64,000 nucleotides of DNA from JAUVKT01 sp942491535 (GTDB lineage: Bacteria > Bacteroidota > Bacteroidia > Bacteroidales > VadinHA17): assembly GCA_942491535.1 (NCBI GenBank), contig CALOBV010000006.1, forward strand, positions 186,001 to 250,000. The letters are read 5' to 3'. The notes under the pieces were generated by a model, which saw only the letters and a list, made by a program, of their open reading frames with translations, was not told the origin of the DNA and did not search any database. A program made the translations under genes and the position numbers. Positions 50,949-59,614 of this stretch are shown piece by piece. Position 1 is the first letter of the stretch, and every line of letters starts with the position of its first letter.

Positions 50949-51351
50949 AAGTCTCCATCCCGCTTATCAGCTTATCAAGAAAATCATTAAGAGGCCCTGA
51001 GGCCATCATCTTAATCATGGGATTTATATCTGCCTTTATGGTAATCTTCACTCTTGTGTCATTATCTGATAACTCCTTAAGCTGAACCCACAACCAGAAA
51101 TTGGTGTTATTAAGCCCATTACCCTCATATTTAACCAGGCTGTTGGGCTCTGCTTCCACAATCCTCAGATTGGCTTTTCCTACAGGAGAGACAGTAAAGG
51201 AGGAGCTATCTTTATCGGCTACCCAGTCTTCAACCTTTCCTTCAGGTAAGAATTGTTTGAAGTTGCGCATATCATTAAGAAAGATATATACAGGTTTACT
51301 GGCACTCTTTATTTTACCTATCCGACTTTCAAATTTTGACAGATTTTCCAT
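50935..51351 (-). CDS. SRPBCC (START-like) family protein
   Basis: 138 residues with the START/Bet v1-like pattern: FESRIGKIKSASKPVYIFLNDMRNFKQFLPEGKVEDWVAD, LVKYEGNGLNNTNFWLWVQLKELSDNDTRVKITIKADINPM, and a C-terminal helix ASGPLNDFLDKLISGMETF. Such small proteins bind hydrophobic ligands. It lies 5 bp from pyrE, an arrangement seen in Bacteroidota, but any role with orotate is unproven. Confidence 0.8.
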   Translation of the reverse strand: MENLSKFESRIGKIKSASKPVYIFLNDMRNFKQFLPEGKVEDWVADKDSSSFTVSPVGKANLRIVEAEPNSLVKYEGNGLNNTNFWLWVQLKELSDNDTRVKITIKADINPMIKMMASGPLNDFLDKLISGMETFTDW

Positions 51352-51356
51352 ATCTA

Positions 51357-51989
51357 CTAGACTCCCCAGTTTGAAGGATCAAGCCTCCATTCTTTAAGTG
51401 TATTTAATTGTTCTGGATTAATATATCCTTTTTCAACAGCAAGTTCTGAAAGGGTATTATAATCTGAAAGTGTTTCTAAATTACAATCGGCTTCCTTGAA
51501 AGCATCAACAGATTTCTGAAAGCCATAGGTAAATATTGCCAGCATACCCAGAACTTCACAATTTGCTTCCCTGAGAGCCGTTACGGCAGAAAGGCTGCTA
51601 CCCCCGGTAGAAATAAGATCTTCGATCACAACCACCCTGTCTCCCTCCTTGTAGCTGCCTTCTACCTGGTTACCCAGTCCATGTCCTTTAGCCGTCGATC
51701 TAACATATATAAAAGGAAGGTCCAGAACATCTGCAACGAGCATTCCTATTGCAATCGCTCCTGTTGCAACACCTGCAATAAGTTCTGCTTCGGGGTATTT
51801 TTCCTTCACTTTACTGGCAAACACATCTCTGATAAAGTTTCTGACCTCGGGATATGAAAGAGTTTTTCTATTATCACAGTAAATTGGAGATTTCCATCCT
51901 GAGGCCCAGGTAAAAGGATTTGACGGCTCTAATTTTATTGCTTTAATTTGTAAGAGGTATTCAGCAACCATTTTTGAGTAATTGTCCAT
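51357..51989 (-). CDS. pyrE: Orotate phosphoribosyltransferase
   Basis: Converts orotate and PRPP to OMP in pyrimidine synthesis. 210 residues. The PRPP-binding loop is VVVIEDLISTGGSSLSAVTALREANCEV. Other blocks are SPIYCDNRKTLSYPEVRNFI, AGVATGAIAIGMLVADVLDLPFIYVRS and KGHGLGNQVEG, the catalytic loop with Lys. It is divergent from the Nudix gene, whose start lies 8 bp away, so the two promoters must overlap. Confidence 0.95.
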   Translation of the reverse strand: MDNYSKMVAEYLLQIKAIKLEPSNPFTWASGWKSPIYCDNRKTLSYPEVRNFIRDVFASKVKEKYPEAELIAGVATGAIAIGMLVADVLDLPFIYVRSTAKGHGLGNQVEGSYKEGDRVVVIEDLISTGGSSLSAVTALREANCEVLGMLAIFTYGFQKSVDAFKEADCNLETLSDYNTLSELAVEKGYINPEQLNTLKEWRLDPSNWGV

Positions 51990-51996
51990 AGCAGAA

Positions 51997-52620
51997 ATGT
52001 ATAAAATTTATTTAGAAAACAGGTCAATAATAATTAGCAGTGGTCCCGACCAGATGCAAAATTACTGCTTATTACATAAATACCATGATTCAGATGCTCT
52101 TTCTGAGCAAATATCTGCTTTCCTGTCAGACCAGGCTATTGAGTGTCTATACATTTATTCTGAAGATATTGAAGGACTCTGGAATATTTTCACTGAACAA
52201 TTCCACTTCCTTGAAGCATCAGGCGGTATAGTAACAGATAGTAGCAAAAGAGCGCTTCTGATTAGAAGATATAATAGGTGGGATGCTCCCAAGGGTCATT
52301 TTGAGCCAGGGGAAACCCCCGAGCTATGTGCCAGAAGGGAAATAAATGAAGAATGTGGCATTGAGTGCGGCAATACCCTGGCTGAGTTATCTCCAACTTA
52401 CCATATATATAAATTCAAGGAAGAATACTACATTAAAAAAACATACTGGTTTCTGTTTGACTATTCAGGTAATGGGAATACCATACCCCAGCAGGAAGAG
52501 GGAATTACACAGGCAGACTGGATCGAAAGGGATTCACTCGATAATATTTTCGAAGATATGTGGTATTCGGTAAGAGATGTTCTTTCAGAAGTTATTGAAA
52601 AACATATGCCTCACTTATAA
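51997..52620 (+). CDS. Nudix hydrolase
   Basis: 207 residues. The Nudix box GHFEPGETPELCARREINEECGIE matches Gx5Ex7REUxEExGU. About 85 residues precede it: MYKIYLENRSIIISSGPDQMQNYCLLHKYHDSDALSEQISAFL, an extra N-terminal domain of unknown role. The gene starts 8 bp from pyrE on the other strand and converges with coaD, with a 10-bp overlap. The substrate (nucleoside diphosphate derivative) is not readable. Confidence 0.9.
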   Translation: MYKIYLENRSIIISSGPDQMQNYCLLHKYHDSDALSEQISAFLSDQAIECLYIYSEDIEGLWNIFTEQFHFLEASGGIVTDSSKRALLIRRYNRWDAPKGHFEPGETPELCARREINEECGIECGNTLAELSPTYHIYKFKEEYYIKKTYWFLFDYSGNGNTIPQQEEGITQADWIERDSLDNIFEDMWYSVRDVLSEVIEKHMPHL

Positions 52621-53087
52621 TCACCTATATTTATTCCCTTAGGAATAAATGGAGATGCGTCTCCTCCATTTCTTATTACATCTCTTACTATTGTTGAATT
52701 TATGGGTGTAAGTTCGGGAGTTGTAAGAAGCATTATGGTATCTAAATCAGGATACATAGCTTTATTCATCTGGGCAATTGCTCTTTCGTACTCAAAGTCG
52801 GCGGCTGTTCTTATACCACGCAGAATATATTTTGCATTTACCTCTCTGGCAAAATCGACAGTAAGTCCCTTATAATGAGCAACCCTTATCATGGGGTAGT
52901 CAGTAAAAATATCCCTTATCATTCTCTCCCTGTTCTCGAGTGAAAAAAATCCATCTTTCAGGGCATTCGGACCTATTGCGATAATTATCTCATCGAAGAG
53001 ACCAAGTGCTCTTTTAATTATTGATTCGTGGCCCAGCGTAAACGGGTCAAAAGATCCCGGAAACAAAGCAATTCTTTTATCAGTCAT
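52611..53087 (-). CDS. coaD: Pantetheine-phosphate adenylyltransferase
   Basis: Fourth step of CoA synthesis: dephospho-CoA from 4'-phosphopantetheine and ATP. 158 residues. The nucleotidyltransferase loop is ALFPGSFDPFTLGHESIIKRA (the TxGH motif). YILRGIRTAADFEYERAIAQMNKAMYPDLDTIML and ELTPINSTIVRDVIRNGGDASPFIP are the CoaD blocks. It is 17 bp downstream of the SLC12-like transporter gene on the same strand. Confidence 0.96.
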   Translation of the reverse strand: MTDKRIALFPGSFDPFTLGHESIIKRALGLFDEIIIAIGPNALKDGFFSLENRERMIRDIFTDYPMIRVAHYKGLTVDFAREVNAKYILRGIRTAADFEYERAIAQMNKAMYPDLDTIMLLTTPELTPINSTIVRDVIRNGGDASPFIPKGINIGDYK

Positions 53088-53103
53088 ATCATTCTGTATT
53101 TAA

Positions 53104-55323
53104 TCATACTATTTCCTTATCCTCATTTGCATTCACGAAAAGAATATTTCCCAGATCATTATATCCTTCAAAAATATCAATGCCATCCTGTTTTAATTCA
53201 TTCCCGGTAAAGCCTAATATTGTCAGATCTGAGTCTCCTGAATGTTTGCAGACTACTTCATGCATATCTTCATCTGCGTCTACCAGCTGTATATTTGATG
53301 CAGAGATAGGCAGTCGGCCTGATTTAATTAGTTCGAGTAATTGCTCCTTCTTTTTCTCAAGCAGATGTACTTTTACAGAAGCAAATATCTTTATTTCTCC
53401 TCCCTGCCAGTCGGGGTGTCCCAGTATAATATACGCCAGCAGAATCATAAGGTTAGCGTTCTCAAAATCGTTAGGACTTATCCACACATGTATCTCTTTC
53501 CTATAACCAAATCCTTTATAAGATGTACTTAATACGCATGTATCAAAGCCGGTTGAACTGATAAGTTCATAATTATTCAATGGTTCTTTAAGCTTTTCAG
53601 GTTCTGTTCTTGAGAACTCAAACAGGATCATGTTATTACCCTTGCCGGATATCCCGGAAAGCTGTATTACCTGTGCAATGGCAGTAGTATAAGAAGGGCT
53701 TATTATAGTATCGAGGTAAACCCTGCTTTTACTACCTGATGTAAGAGTCAGTAATTTCTGAATAGCCTCTTTAGACTCTATATTGGTTTTCTGGTTAAGA
53801 AGTCCTTTAATATAGTGAATATATGTTCCAAAGCCATGCCGGTATGAGATCCAGCGAAGGAGATCAAATGCGGTTCGTCTTTTAAATGAATCTGCCGAAA
53901 TACATATAGCAAAAGGTCGCCATGCAGAATTCAGGTCTTCCTTATCGGCTCTCTGTGCAAATATTTGCAGCTGGCGGCTTAACTGGAAAATAACTCCGCG
54001 GAATAATTTAGCGAGGCCTTTACTCTCCCTTCCCGTTTTACTTATCATATAGTAAAACAGACCCATAAGTATCAGAGATATTGTTGCATACAGGGTGTTC
54101 ATCTTAAACATCAGCCATATAGATAGCAGGGCCCCAACCAGGGATATATACCAGCGTGATTTAAAGGTGGGTCTGTACGAAGGGTCTGCAGCAAAATGTT
54201 CAAGCACCGAAATAATACATATTGCACCATAGGTAACCATAAAGAACATAGAGATAATCTGGGCAACAAAGTTTATGTCTCCAACTAGGATAAAGGCAAA
54301 GGCAATTACAATTGTTACAAGTGTTGAGTTAATTGGTTCATTTGATCCTTTTTTACCCTTTGCAAACCAGCTACTTATCCTTTTTGAAGGAAAGACTCTG
54401 TCGTTTCCCAGTGCCTGCAAAGTACGTGGACCAACCATTATTGACCCAAGGGCAGATGAGAGTGATGCTGCTGCCAGACCAATAGGTATTATAGGCCCCC
54501 ACATGGCAATCCTGCTCATTATTAGCTGATCGCTTGCAAGATCTTCTGGTGTAGCTGAAATAACCAGCTTATATGCTACTGCAATATAGATAAAGAACCC
54601 TGCAATAGTTGCAAGCAGTGTTCCCCGTGGTATAGATTTCTGTGGTTCCTTCAGGTCGCCCGACAAACCTAATCCTGCTGCCAGTCCGGTAAAGGCAGGA
54701 AATACTATCATAAAGACATAGAAGAAGCCATCTGGATTAGCTACTCTCTCTCCCAGGTTAATCACTTCGGGTGGCGACCCTTTACTACCGGCAAAGAAAA
54801 ACACGAGGGAAGTAAAAAGCAGGGCCACAACAACATATAGGAATTTCATTCCCAGGTTAGCACCCCGTGTAAGAAAAACGATAGACAGAAGGGTCATGGT
54901 TGGAATACTAATCCATCTTTTATCGGGTATAACGATATCCCACCTTTCTGTCATCCAGTGAATCAATGGATCAAAGGCTTCTGCAAAAGCAATAATATAG
55001 AAAGCCACGCTGATAGCCTGGCTCAGGTAGAGTGCAAATCCGATAGATGCACCGATATTAATACCAAACGATCTTGAAATTATGTAATATGCACCTCCGC
55101 CCCTGACCTTCTGATTGGTAGAAATCTCGGCTACTGCCATTGCTGTAGGAAAGGTAACAAGATGACCCAGCAATATAATACCAATAACACCTATAAAGCC
55201 AACATTACCAACCGCATATCCAAACCTGAGAAAAAGTATCGCTCCCAGAATAGTAGAAATGGCGGTCATAAAGACCGGCATTGTGCCAAAATTGGCCTTT
55301 TGTTCTGTTATCAGGCGTGGCAT
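53104..55323 (-). CDS. SLC12-like amino acid/cation-chloride permease family protein
   Basis: 739 residues, 12 predicted membrane helices in the APC fold. It begins AISTILGAILFLRFGYAVGNVGFIGVIGIILLGHLVTFPTAMAVAEISTN, followed by RGGGAYYIISRSFGINIGASIGFALYLSQAISVAFYI. The N-terminal helix unwinding resembles eukaryotic NKCC/KCC. The C-terminal soluble region of about 300 residues (from RQLQIFAQRADKEDLNSAWRPFAICIS) matches the SLC12 C-terminal fold. Transport of amino acids or of K+/Na+/Cl- are both possible. 10 bp separate it from lon. Confidence 0.88.
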   Translation of the reverse strand: MPRLITEQKANFGTMPVFMTAISTILGAILFLRFGYAVGNVGFIGVIGIILLGHLVTFPTAMAVAEISTNQKVRGGGAYYIISRSFGINIGASIGFALYLSQAISVAFYIIAFAEAFDPLIHWMTERWDIVIPDKRWISIPTMTLLSIVFLTRGANLGMKFLYVVVALLFTSLVFFFAGSKGSPPEVINLGERVANPDGFFYVFMIVFPAFTGLAAGLGLSGDLKEPQKSIPRGTLLATIAGFFIYIAVAYKLVISATPEDLASDQLIMSRIAMWGPIIPIGLAAASLSSALGSIMVGPRTLQALGNDRVFPSKRISSWFAKGKKGSNEPINSTLVTIVIAFAFILVGDINFVAQIISMFFMVTYGAICIISVLEHFAADPSYRPTFKSRWYISLVGALLSIWLMFKMNTLYATISLILMGLFYYMISKTGRESKGLAKLFRGVIFQLSRQLQIFAQRADKEDLNSAWRPFAICISADSFKRRTAFDLLRWISYRHGFGTYIHYIKGLLNQKTNIESKEAIQKLLTLTSGSKSRVYLDTIISPSYTTAIAQVIQLSGISGKGNNMILFEFSRTEPEKLKEPLNNYELISSTGFDTCVLSTSYKGFGYRKEIHVWISPNDFENANLMILLAYIILGHPDWQGGEIKIFASVKVHLLEKKKEQLLELIKSGRLPISASNIQLVDADEDMHEVVCKHSGDSDLTILGFTGNELKQDGIDIFEGYNDLGNILFVNANEDKEIV

Positions 55324-55333
55324 ATTGCCGAAT

Positions 55334-57790
55334 TTATATTATCGTCTTCGGATTATCGACTTTCTGATTAAGCAAGGCCAGATCCAGAACATCCATAATC
55401 GTTTTGACATAACTAAATTTTAATCCTTTTAAATAAAGGTCGTTAATTTCTTCAACATTTTTTCTGTTTTCTTCAGAAAGTATTATTTCTTTAATACCGG
55501 CTCTTCTTGCGGCCAGAATCTTTTCTTTAATCCCTCCAACCGGAAGAACCTTTCCTCGCAGAGTGATTTCGCCAGTCATAGCAATATATTTCTTAATCTT
55601 ACGCTGCGTAAATGCAGAAGCTATTGACGTTGCCATAGTAACTCCGGCAGATGGACCGTCTTTGGGGATTGCCCCTTCTGGAACATGAACATGGACATTC
55701 CACTTATCGGAGAAGGTATCGGGCAAATCAAGTACTTCTGTATTCGCTTTTAGATATTCAAGGGCAATAATCGCAGATTCTTTCATAACCTCACCCAGGT
55801 TGCCAGTAAGAGTCAATTTACCAGTGCCTTTACTGAGGCTGGTCTCAACAAACAGAATCTCTCCTCCTACAGCAGTCCATGCCAGGCCTGTAACTACCCC
55901 TGCCTGCTCGTTACCTGAATATTGGTCTCTGTTATATCGCGGTGGTCCGAGCACTTCGAGCAATCTTTCTTTTGAGATTGAGGGCTTAATCTCTCTTTCA
56001 AAGGCTATTTCTTTTGCATTGCTCCGTACCAGTTTAGCAAGGCGCTTATCCAGTTCCCTGACTCCCGATTCTCGTGTATATTTATCAATAAGCTCAGATA
56101 TTACAGGCTTGCCAAGTTTGAACTGACTCTTTTTTACTCCATGATTCTGGAGCTGTTTTGGAATCAGGTGACGTTTGGCTATCTCCATCTTTTCTTCGAG
56201 GAGATAACCATTTATTTCGATCAGCTCCATCCTGTCTTTAAGCGCAGGACTGATGCTGTTCAGGGTATTTGCTGTAGAAATAAATAAGACGTTTGACAGG
56301 TCGTAATCAAGATCAAGGAAATTATCATGAAAAGCATAATTTTGCTCAGGATCCAAAACTTCAAGAAGGGCTGAAGAAGGATCGCCTCTGAAATCCTGTC
56401 CGACCTTATCAATTTCGTCGAGGATAAAAACAGGGTTTGATGTACCGGCTTTCTTTATGTTCTGAAGTATTCTTCCGGGCATAGCACCTATGTAGGTTTT
56501 ACGATGTCCTCTTATTTCGGCCTCATCATGAAGACCTCCCAGCGACATTCTGACATACTTCCGTCCCAGTGCCTCGGCAATAGATTTTCCCAGGGATGTT
56601 TTACCAACCCCGGGAGGTCCATGAAGACATAGTATGGGAGATTTAAGATCTCCTTTAAGCTTAATTACTGCAAGGTGTTCAAGGATTCTTTCTTTAACTT
56701 CCTCAAGCCCGTAATGATCGCTATTTAAGACCTTCCTGGCGTGTTCAAGATCAAGATTGTCGCTGGTATACTCACCCCAGGGCAGATCGACCATTGTCTG
56801 AATATAGTTCATCTGAACCGAGTATTCGGCAGCTGCCGGATTAAGCCTCTGTAGTTTATCGAGTTCTTTCTCGAAGGTCTCCGCAACAGTCTCACTCCAC
56901 TTTTTACTCTCTGCTTTTTTCCTGAACTCTTCAAGCTCCTTTTCGTGAGGATTATCACCCAGTTCATTCTGAATTGTTTTCATCTGTTGAAGAAGCAGAA
57001 ATTCTCTCTGTTGCTGGTCAAGGTCGCTCTTTACTTTTGACTGAAGTTCATTTTTCAATTCAAGCAACTGCATCTCCTGAACAAGAAACTCCAGCAACAT
57101 TATACCCCTGTCGTACAGTGAATTTACTTCAAGCAAGCTCTGCTTATCTTTCAGTCCGACATTAGTATTTGAACATATAAAATTAATCAGGTAGGTTTTG
57201 TTCTCAATATTTTTTATCGCGAATGAGGCATCCTGTGTTATTGTCGGGTTTATTTTTATAATCCTGAGCGACATGTCCTTAAGTGATCCAACAATTGCCT
57301 CAAAGTCCTTCGATTTATCTTCAGGATAAATATCCTCGCAGAGCTTTATCTTTGAGATAATATAAGGACTGTCTGTAACCTTTTCAGTAAGTTCGATTCG
57401 TCTCTTACCCTGAATAATTGCTGTAGTAGAACCATCAGGCATTTCGAGAAGCTTTACGATCTGACCAATAGTTCCTACTTTATGCAGATCATCAAAACGA
57501 GGATCATCCACTTCGGGATCTTTTTGTGCAACTGTTCCGACTATCCTATCGCTGTTATAAACATCCCTTATTAGCTTAACACTTTTAGGGCGGCCAATTG
57601 AGATAGGCAATACCACCCCCGGAAAGAGAACGTTATTTCTGAGCGATAGTATAGGCAGTTCTCCGGGGAAATCACTTTCTTCCATATCTGCATCATCCCC
57701 ATCTGCAATAATAGGAATTATCTCTCCTTCATCATCCATCATCTCGCTTAGCCCGTACAGACCCAGAGAATTTTCTAATTTACTATTCAT
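55334..57790 (-). CDS. lon: ATP-dependent Lon protease
   Basis: Degrades misfolded and regulatory proteins. 818 residues. The N-terminal LON substrate domain is LPILSLRNNVLFPGVVLPISIGRPKSVKLIRDVY. The AAA domain has Walker A GPPGVGKTSLGKSIA and Walker B VFILDEIDKVGQD. The serine-lysine protease domain has GPSAGVTMATSIA (the Ser) and GKVLPVGGIKEKILAARRAG (the Lys). The N terminus has an acidic insertion (DGDDADMEESD). It is in one direction with the SLC12 transporter and coaD downstream. A -7 box, TAATTTTG on the minus strand, lies at 57810-57817, 20 bp before the start. Confidence 0.96.
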   Translation of the reverse strand: MNSKLENSLGLYGLSEMMDDEGEIIPIIADGDDADMEESDFPGELPILSLRNNVLFPGVVLPISIGRPKSVKLIRDVYNSDRIVGTVAQKDPEVDDPRFDDLHKVGTIGQIVKLLEMPDGSTTAIIQGKRRIELTEKVTDSPYIISKIKLCEDIYPEDKSKDFEAIVGSLKDMSLRIIKINPTITQDASFAIKNIENKTYLINFICSNTNVGLKDKQSLLEVNSLYDRGIMLLEFLVQEMQLLELKNELQSKVKSDLDQQQREFLLLQQMKTIQNELGDNPHEKELEEFRKKAESKKWSETVAETFEKELDKLQRLNPAAAEYSVQMNYIQTMVDLPWGEYTSDNLDLEHARKVLNSDHYGLEEVKERILEHLAVIKLKGDLKSPILCLHGPPGVGKTSLGKSIAEALGRKYVRMSLGGLHDEAEIRGHRKTYIGAMPGRILQNIKKAGTSNPVFILDEIDKVGQDFRGDPSSALLEVLDPEQNYAFHDNFLDLDYDLSNVLFISTANTLNSISPALKDRMELIEINGYLLEEKMEIAKRHLIPKQLQNHGVKKSQFKLGKPVISELIDKYTRESGVRELDKRLAKLVRSNAKEIAFEREIKPSISKERLLEVLGPPRYNRDQYSGNEQAGVVTGLAWTAVGGEILFVETSLSKGTGKLTLTGNLGEVMKESAIIALEYLKANTEVLDLPDTFSDKWNVHVHVPEGAIPKDGPSAGVTMATSIASAFTQRKIKKYIAMTGEITLRGKVLPVGGIKEKILAARRAGIKEIILSEENRKNVEEINDLYLKGLKFSYVKTIMDVLDLALLNQKVDNPKTII

Positions 57791-57809
57791 ACCATCTTAT
57801 CTAATATGC

Positions 57810-57817
57810 CAAAATTA
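57810..57817 (-). promoter_or_regulatory. -7 element of lon
   Basis: The minus strand reads TAATTTTG, a full match to TAnnTTTG, about 20 bp before ATG 57790. A TTTTTG lies only 12 bp upstream, too close for a regular -33. Further up, the minus strand has TGGCATAA (57872-57879 region), half of the motif seen before hsp20; this is weak. Confidence 0.45.
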
Positions 57818-57892
57818 CATATAGTTTTACAAAAACCATCGATTTATATAACTCACTAGAGAACGCAATTGTTATGCCATTTAGTTAGATAA

Positions 57893-57935
57893 AAGACAAA
57901 AGACGAAAGACACAAGGTAAAAAAAAGAAAATAAT
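57893..57935. repeat. AAAGAC-type short repeat upstream of lon
   Basis: AAAAGACAAAAGACGAAAGACACAAGG and surrounding A-rich DNA: four copies of (A)AAGACA-like words. It belongs to the same style of intergenic low-complexity filler as the tracts at 3042, 19990, 24430 and 27150. The 253-bp gap otherwise contains only the lon promoter and the rpmE2 terminator. Confidence 0.55.
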
Positions 57936-57991
57936 CAAAAATGCCGAATTTGAAAATAGATAAGCTTAGTACCGGCATACTGAAAGAAAGT

Positions 57992-58020
57992 TAAAAAAAA
58001 AAGCCTCATAATATGAGGCT
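57992..58020 (-). terminator. Rho-independent terminator of rpmE2
   Basis: The minus strand reads AGCCTCAT, loop ATT, ATGAGGCT, then nine or ten T. It is a perfect 8-bp stem 23 bp after the rpmE2 stop. Confidence 0.92.
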
Positions 58021-58042
58021 CCCAATATTAAAACAATAACTG

Positions 58043-58306
58043 TTACTTTTTCTTAGCTCCGTGGTTCTTATACCTGTTCATAAACTTATCAACCCTACCT
58101 GCAGTATCCACAAGCTTCATCTTACCTGTATAAAAAGGATGTGATGTGTTTGAAATTTCAAGTTTAATCAGGGGATACTCGTTTCCATCTTCCCACTTAA
58201 TTGTCTCTTTTGAGTGAGCAGTTGACCTTGTAAGAAATGCCGTATCATTAGACATGTCCTTAAAGACAACAAATCTGTAATTATCGGGATGTATATTTTC
58301 TTTCAT
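58043..58306 (-). CDS. rpmE2: 50S ribosomal protein L31, type B
   Basis: 87 residues from ATG 58306 (MKENIHPDNYRFVVFKDM). The upstream frame to 58336 has no family similarity. The type B form has STAHSKETIKWEDGNEYPLIKLEISNTSHPFYTGKMKLVDTAGRVDKFMNRY and lacks the four-Cys zinc motif of type A. It is a zinc-free L31, so it may replace a zinc-binding paralogue when zinc is scarce, if one exists elsewhere. A strong terminator follows. Confidence 0.95.
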   Translation of the reverse strand: MKENIHPDNYRFVVFKDMSNDTAFLTRSTAHSKETIKWEDGNEYPLIKLEISNTSHPFYTGKMKLVDTAGRVDKFMNRYKNHGAKKK

Positions 58307-58414
58307 CTCTCTACTATTTTTTAATCCTTTCACCACTATTTTGGGCTTGCAAAATTAACTAACATATTTGAATTTGCAAAGATATCACAATAAATTTAAA
58401 GCTCAGGCAAAATA

Positions 58415-59605
58415 TTATTCGCCCTCTTCCTGATCAGGCATTTCGTCTTTATACCTGACAAAGGGCAAGTTTCTATCCAGCAGGTACCTGTAAGTAGTAT
58501 GAACCTTATATTTATGGGCACCGATTGCTTCATATATGGAAATCATTTTAGGGTTAAAGTCACCTACCCAGGAAAGTTCCAGTTCCTTATAATGACGCTT
58601 CTTTTTAAAAACCTTATAAAGTTGCAGGAAGATAGCCGATTCTACCCCGCTATTCTGATACTTAGGGTGAACTCCTGCAGCTGAGGCTCTGAGCCGGGTC
58701 ATTACTTTTCTCTTTTTCAGAACCAGAAACCTGGTAATATCGAAGGCATTCATCTTTCCATTAAAATGCTGCAATAGCTGGTTCAGATCAGGATAGAGAA
58801 TAAAAAAAGCAATGGGCTGGTCTTCATGATAGGCAAACCATACAAGTTCTTCATCGAGAAAAGCCTTGCTCTTTCTTATCATATCATAGAGTGCTGAGCC
58901 ATCAAGAGGTGTAAAGTCTTCTTTAAATTCAGCCCATGTAGCATTATAGATTTCGACTACATCATCAACATATTTTGAAGCATTGGCAAACCTGAAATGT
59001 TCGAAGGTATATCCGGGTCGTTTTGATATCCACTCAGCAATTCTCATAAATCTTTCAGGAAAAACCTCCACTGCTGCAATATTCTTCAGGTAGCTGTACT
59101 GGTCGAAGTAATTTTTGAATCCATATTTCTCAAAGAAATCCTTATAATACTTCATATGATATGGCATTCCATAGGTAGGTCTCGAATAACCATCAACCAG
59201 GAGGCCCCAGTTTGAGTCGTTCTCTCCGAAATTAATTGGTCCGTCAATCGCTTCTATTCCCCTTGAGACAAGCCATTCGCGGGCTTTATCGAATAATTTT
59301 TCGGCAACTGAATAATCTTCAACCACCTCAAAATAACCAAGTCCTCCCGTTGGGTACTTATACGCATCCCGTCTGATAACATCTATAAAAGCTGCAATCC
59401 TACCAGCTACTTTGCCACGGTCATCAATAATTATCCACCTTATTGCTTCCCCCTTCTTAAATGCAGCATTCTTTTCGGGATCAAATACAGCTTCGGTTTC
59501 AGTATCAAGGGGTGATATCCAGAACTTGTCGTTACGGTAAAGTGCTCTTGGAAAATCGTTAAATTCCTTCTTATGATTACCTGTAACTACTTCAATAACA
59601 TTCAT
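58415..59605 (-). CDS. GNAT-fold-like protein of unknown function
   Basis: 396 residues, no membrane segment. The N-terminal half (IRWIIIDDRGKVAGRIAAFIDV, GGLGYFEVVEDYSVAEKLFDKAREWLVSRGIEAIDGP) and the C-terminal half (RASAAGVHPKYQNSGVESAIFLQLYKVFKK, ELSWVGDFNPKMISIYEAIGAHKYKVHTTYRYL) resemble acetyltransferase modules, with the acetyl-CoA loop HPKYQNSGV. The family is common in Bacteroidota and uncharacterised. It lies 10 bp from the class-V aminotransferase gene on the same strand, so the two probably share a transcript and possibly a pathway. Confidence 0.7.
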   Translation of the reverse strand: MNVIEVVTGNHKKEFNDFPRALYRNDKFWISPLDTETEAVFDPEKNAAFKKGEAIRWIIIDDRGKVAGRIAAFIDVIRRDAYKYPTGGLGYFEVVEDYSVAEKLFDKAREWLVSRGIEAIDGPINFGENDSNWGLLVDGYSRPTYGMPYHMKYYKDFFEKYGFKNYFDQYSYLKNIAAVEVFPERFMRIAEWISKRPGYTFEHFRFANASKYVDDVVEIYNATWAEFKEDFTPLDGSALYDMIRKSKAFLDEELVWFAYHEDQPIAFFILYPDLNQLLQHFNGKMNAFDITRFLVLKKRKVMTRLRASAAGVHPKYQNSGVESAIFLQLYKVFKKKRHYKELELSWVGDFNPKMISIYEAIGAHKYKVHTTYRYLLDRNLPFVRYKDEMPDQEEGE

Positions 59606-59614
59606 AACAGGGTA

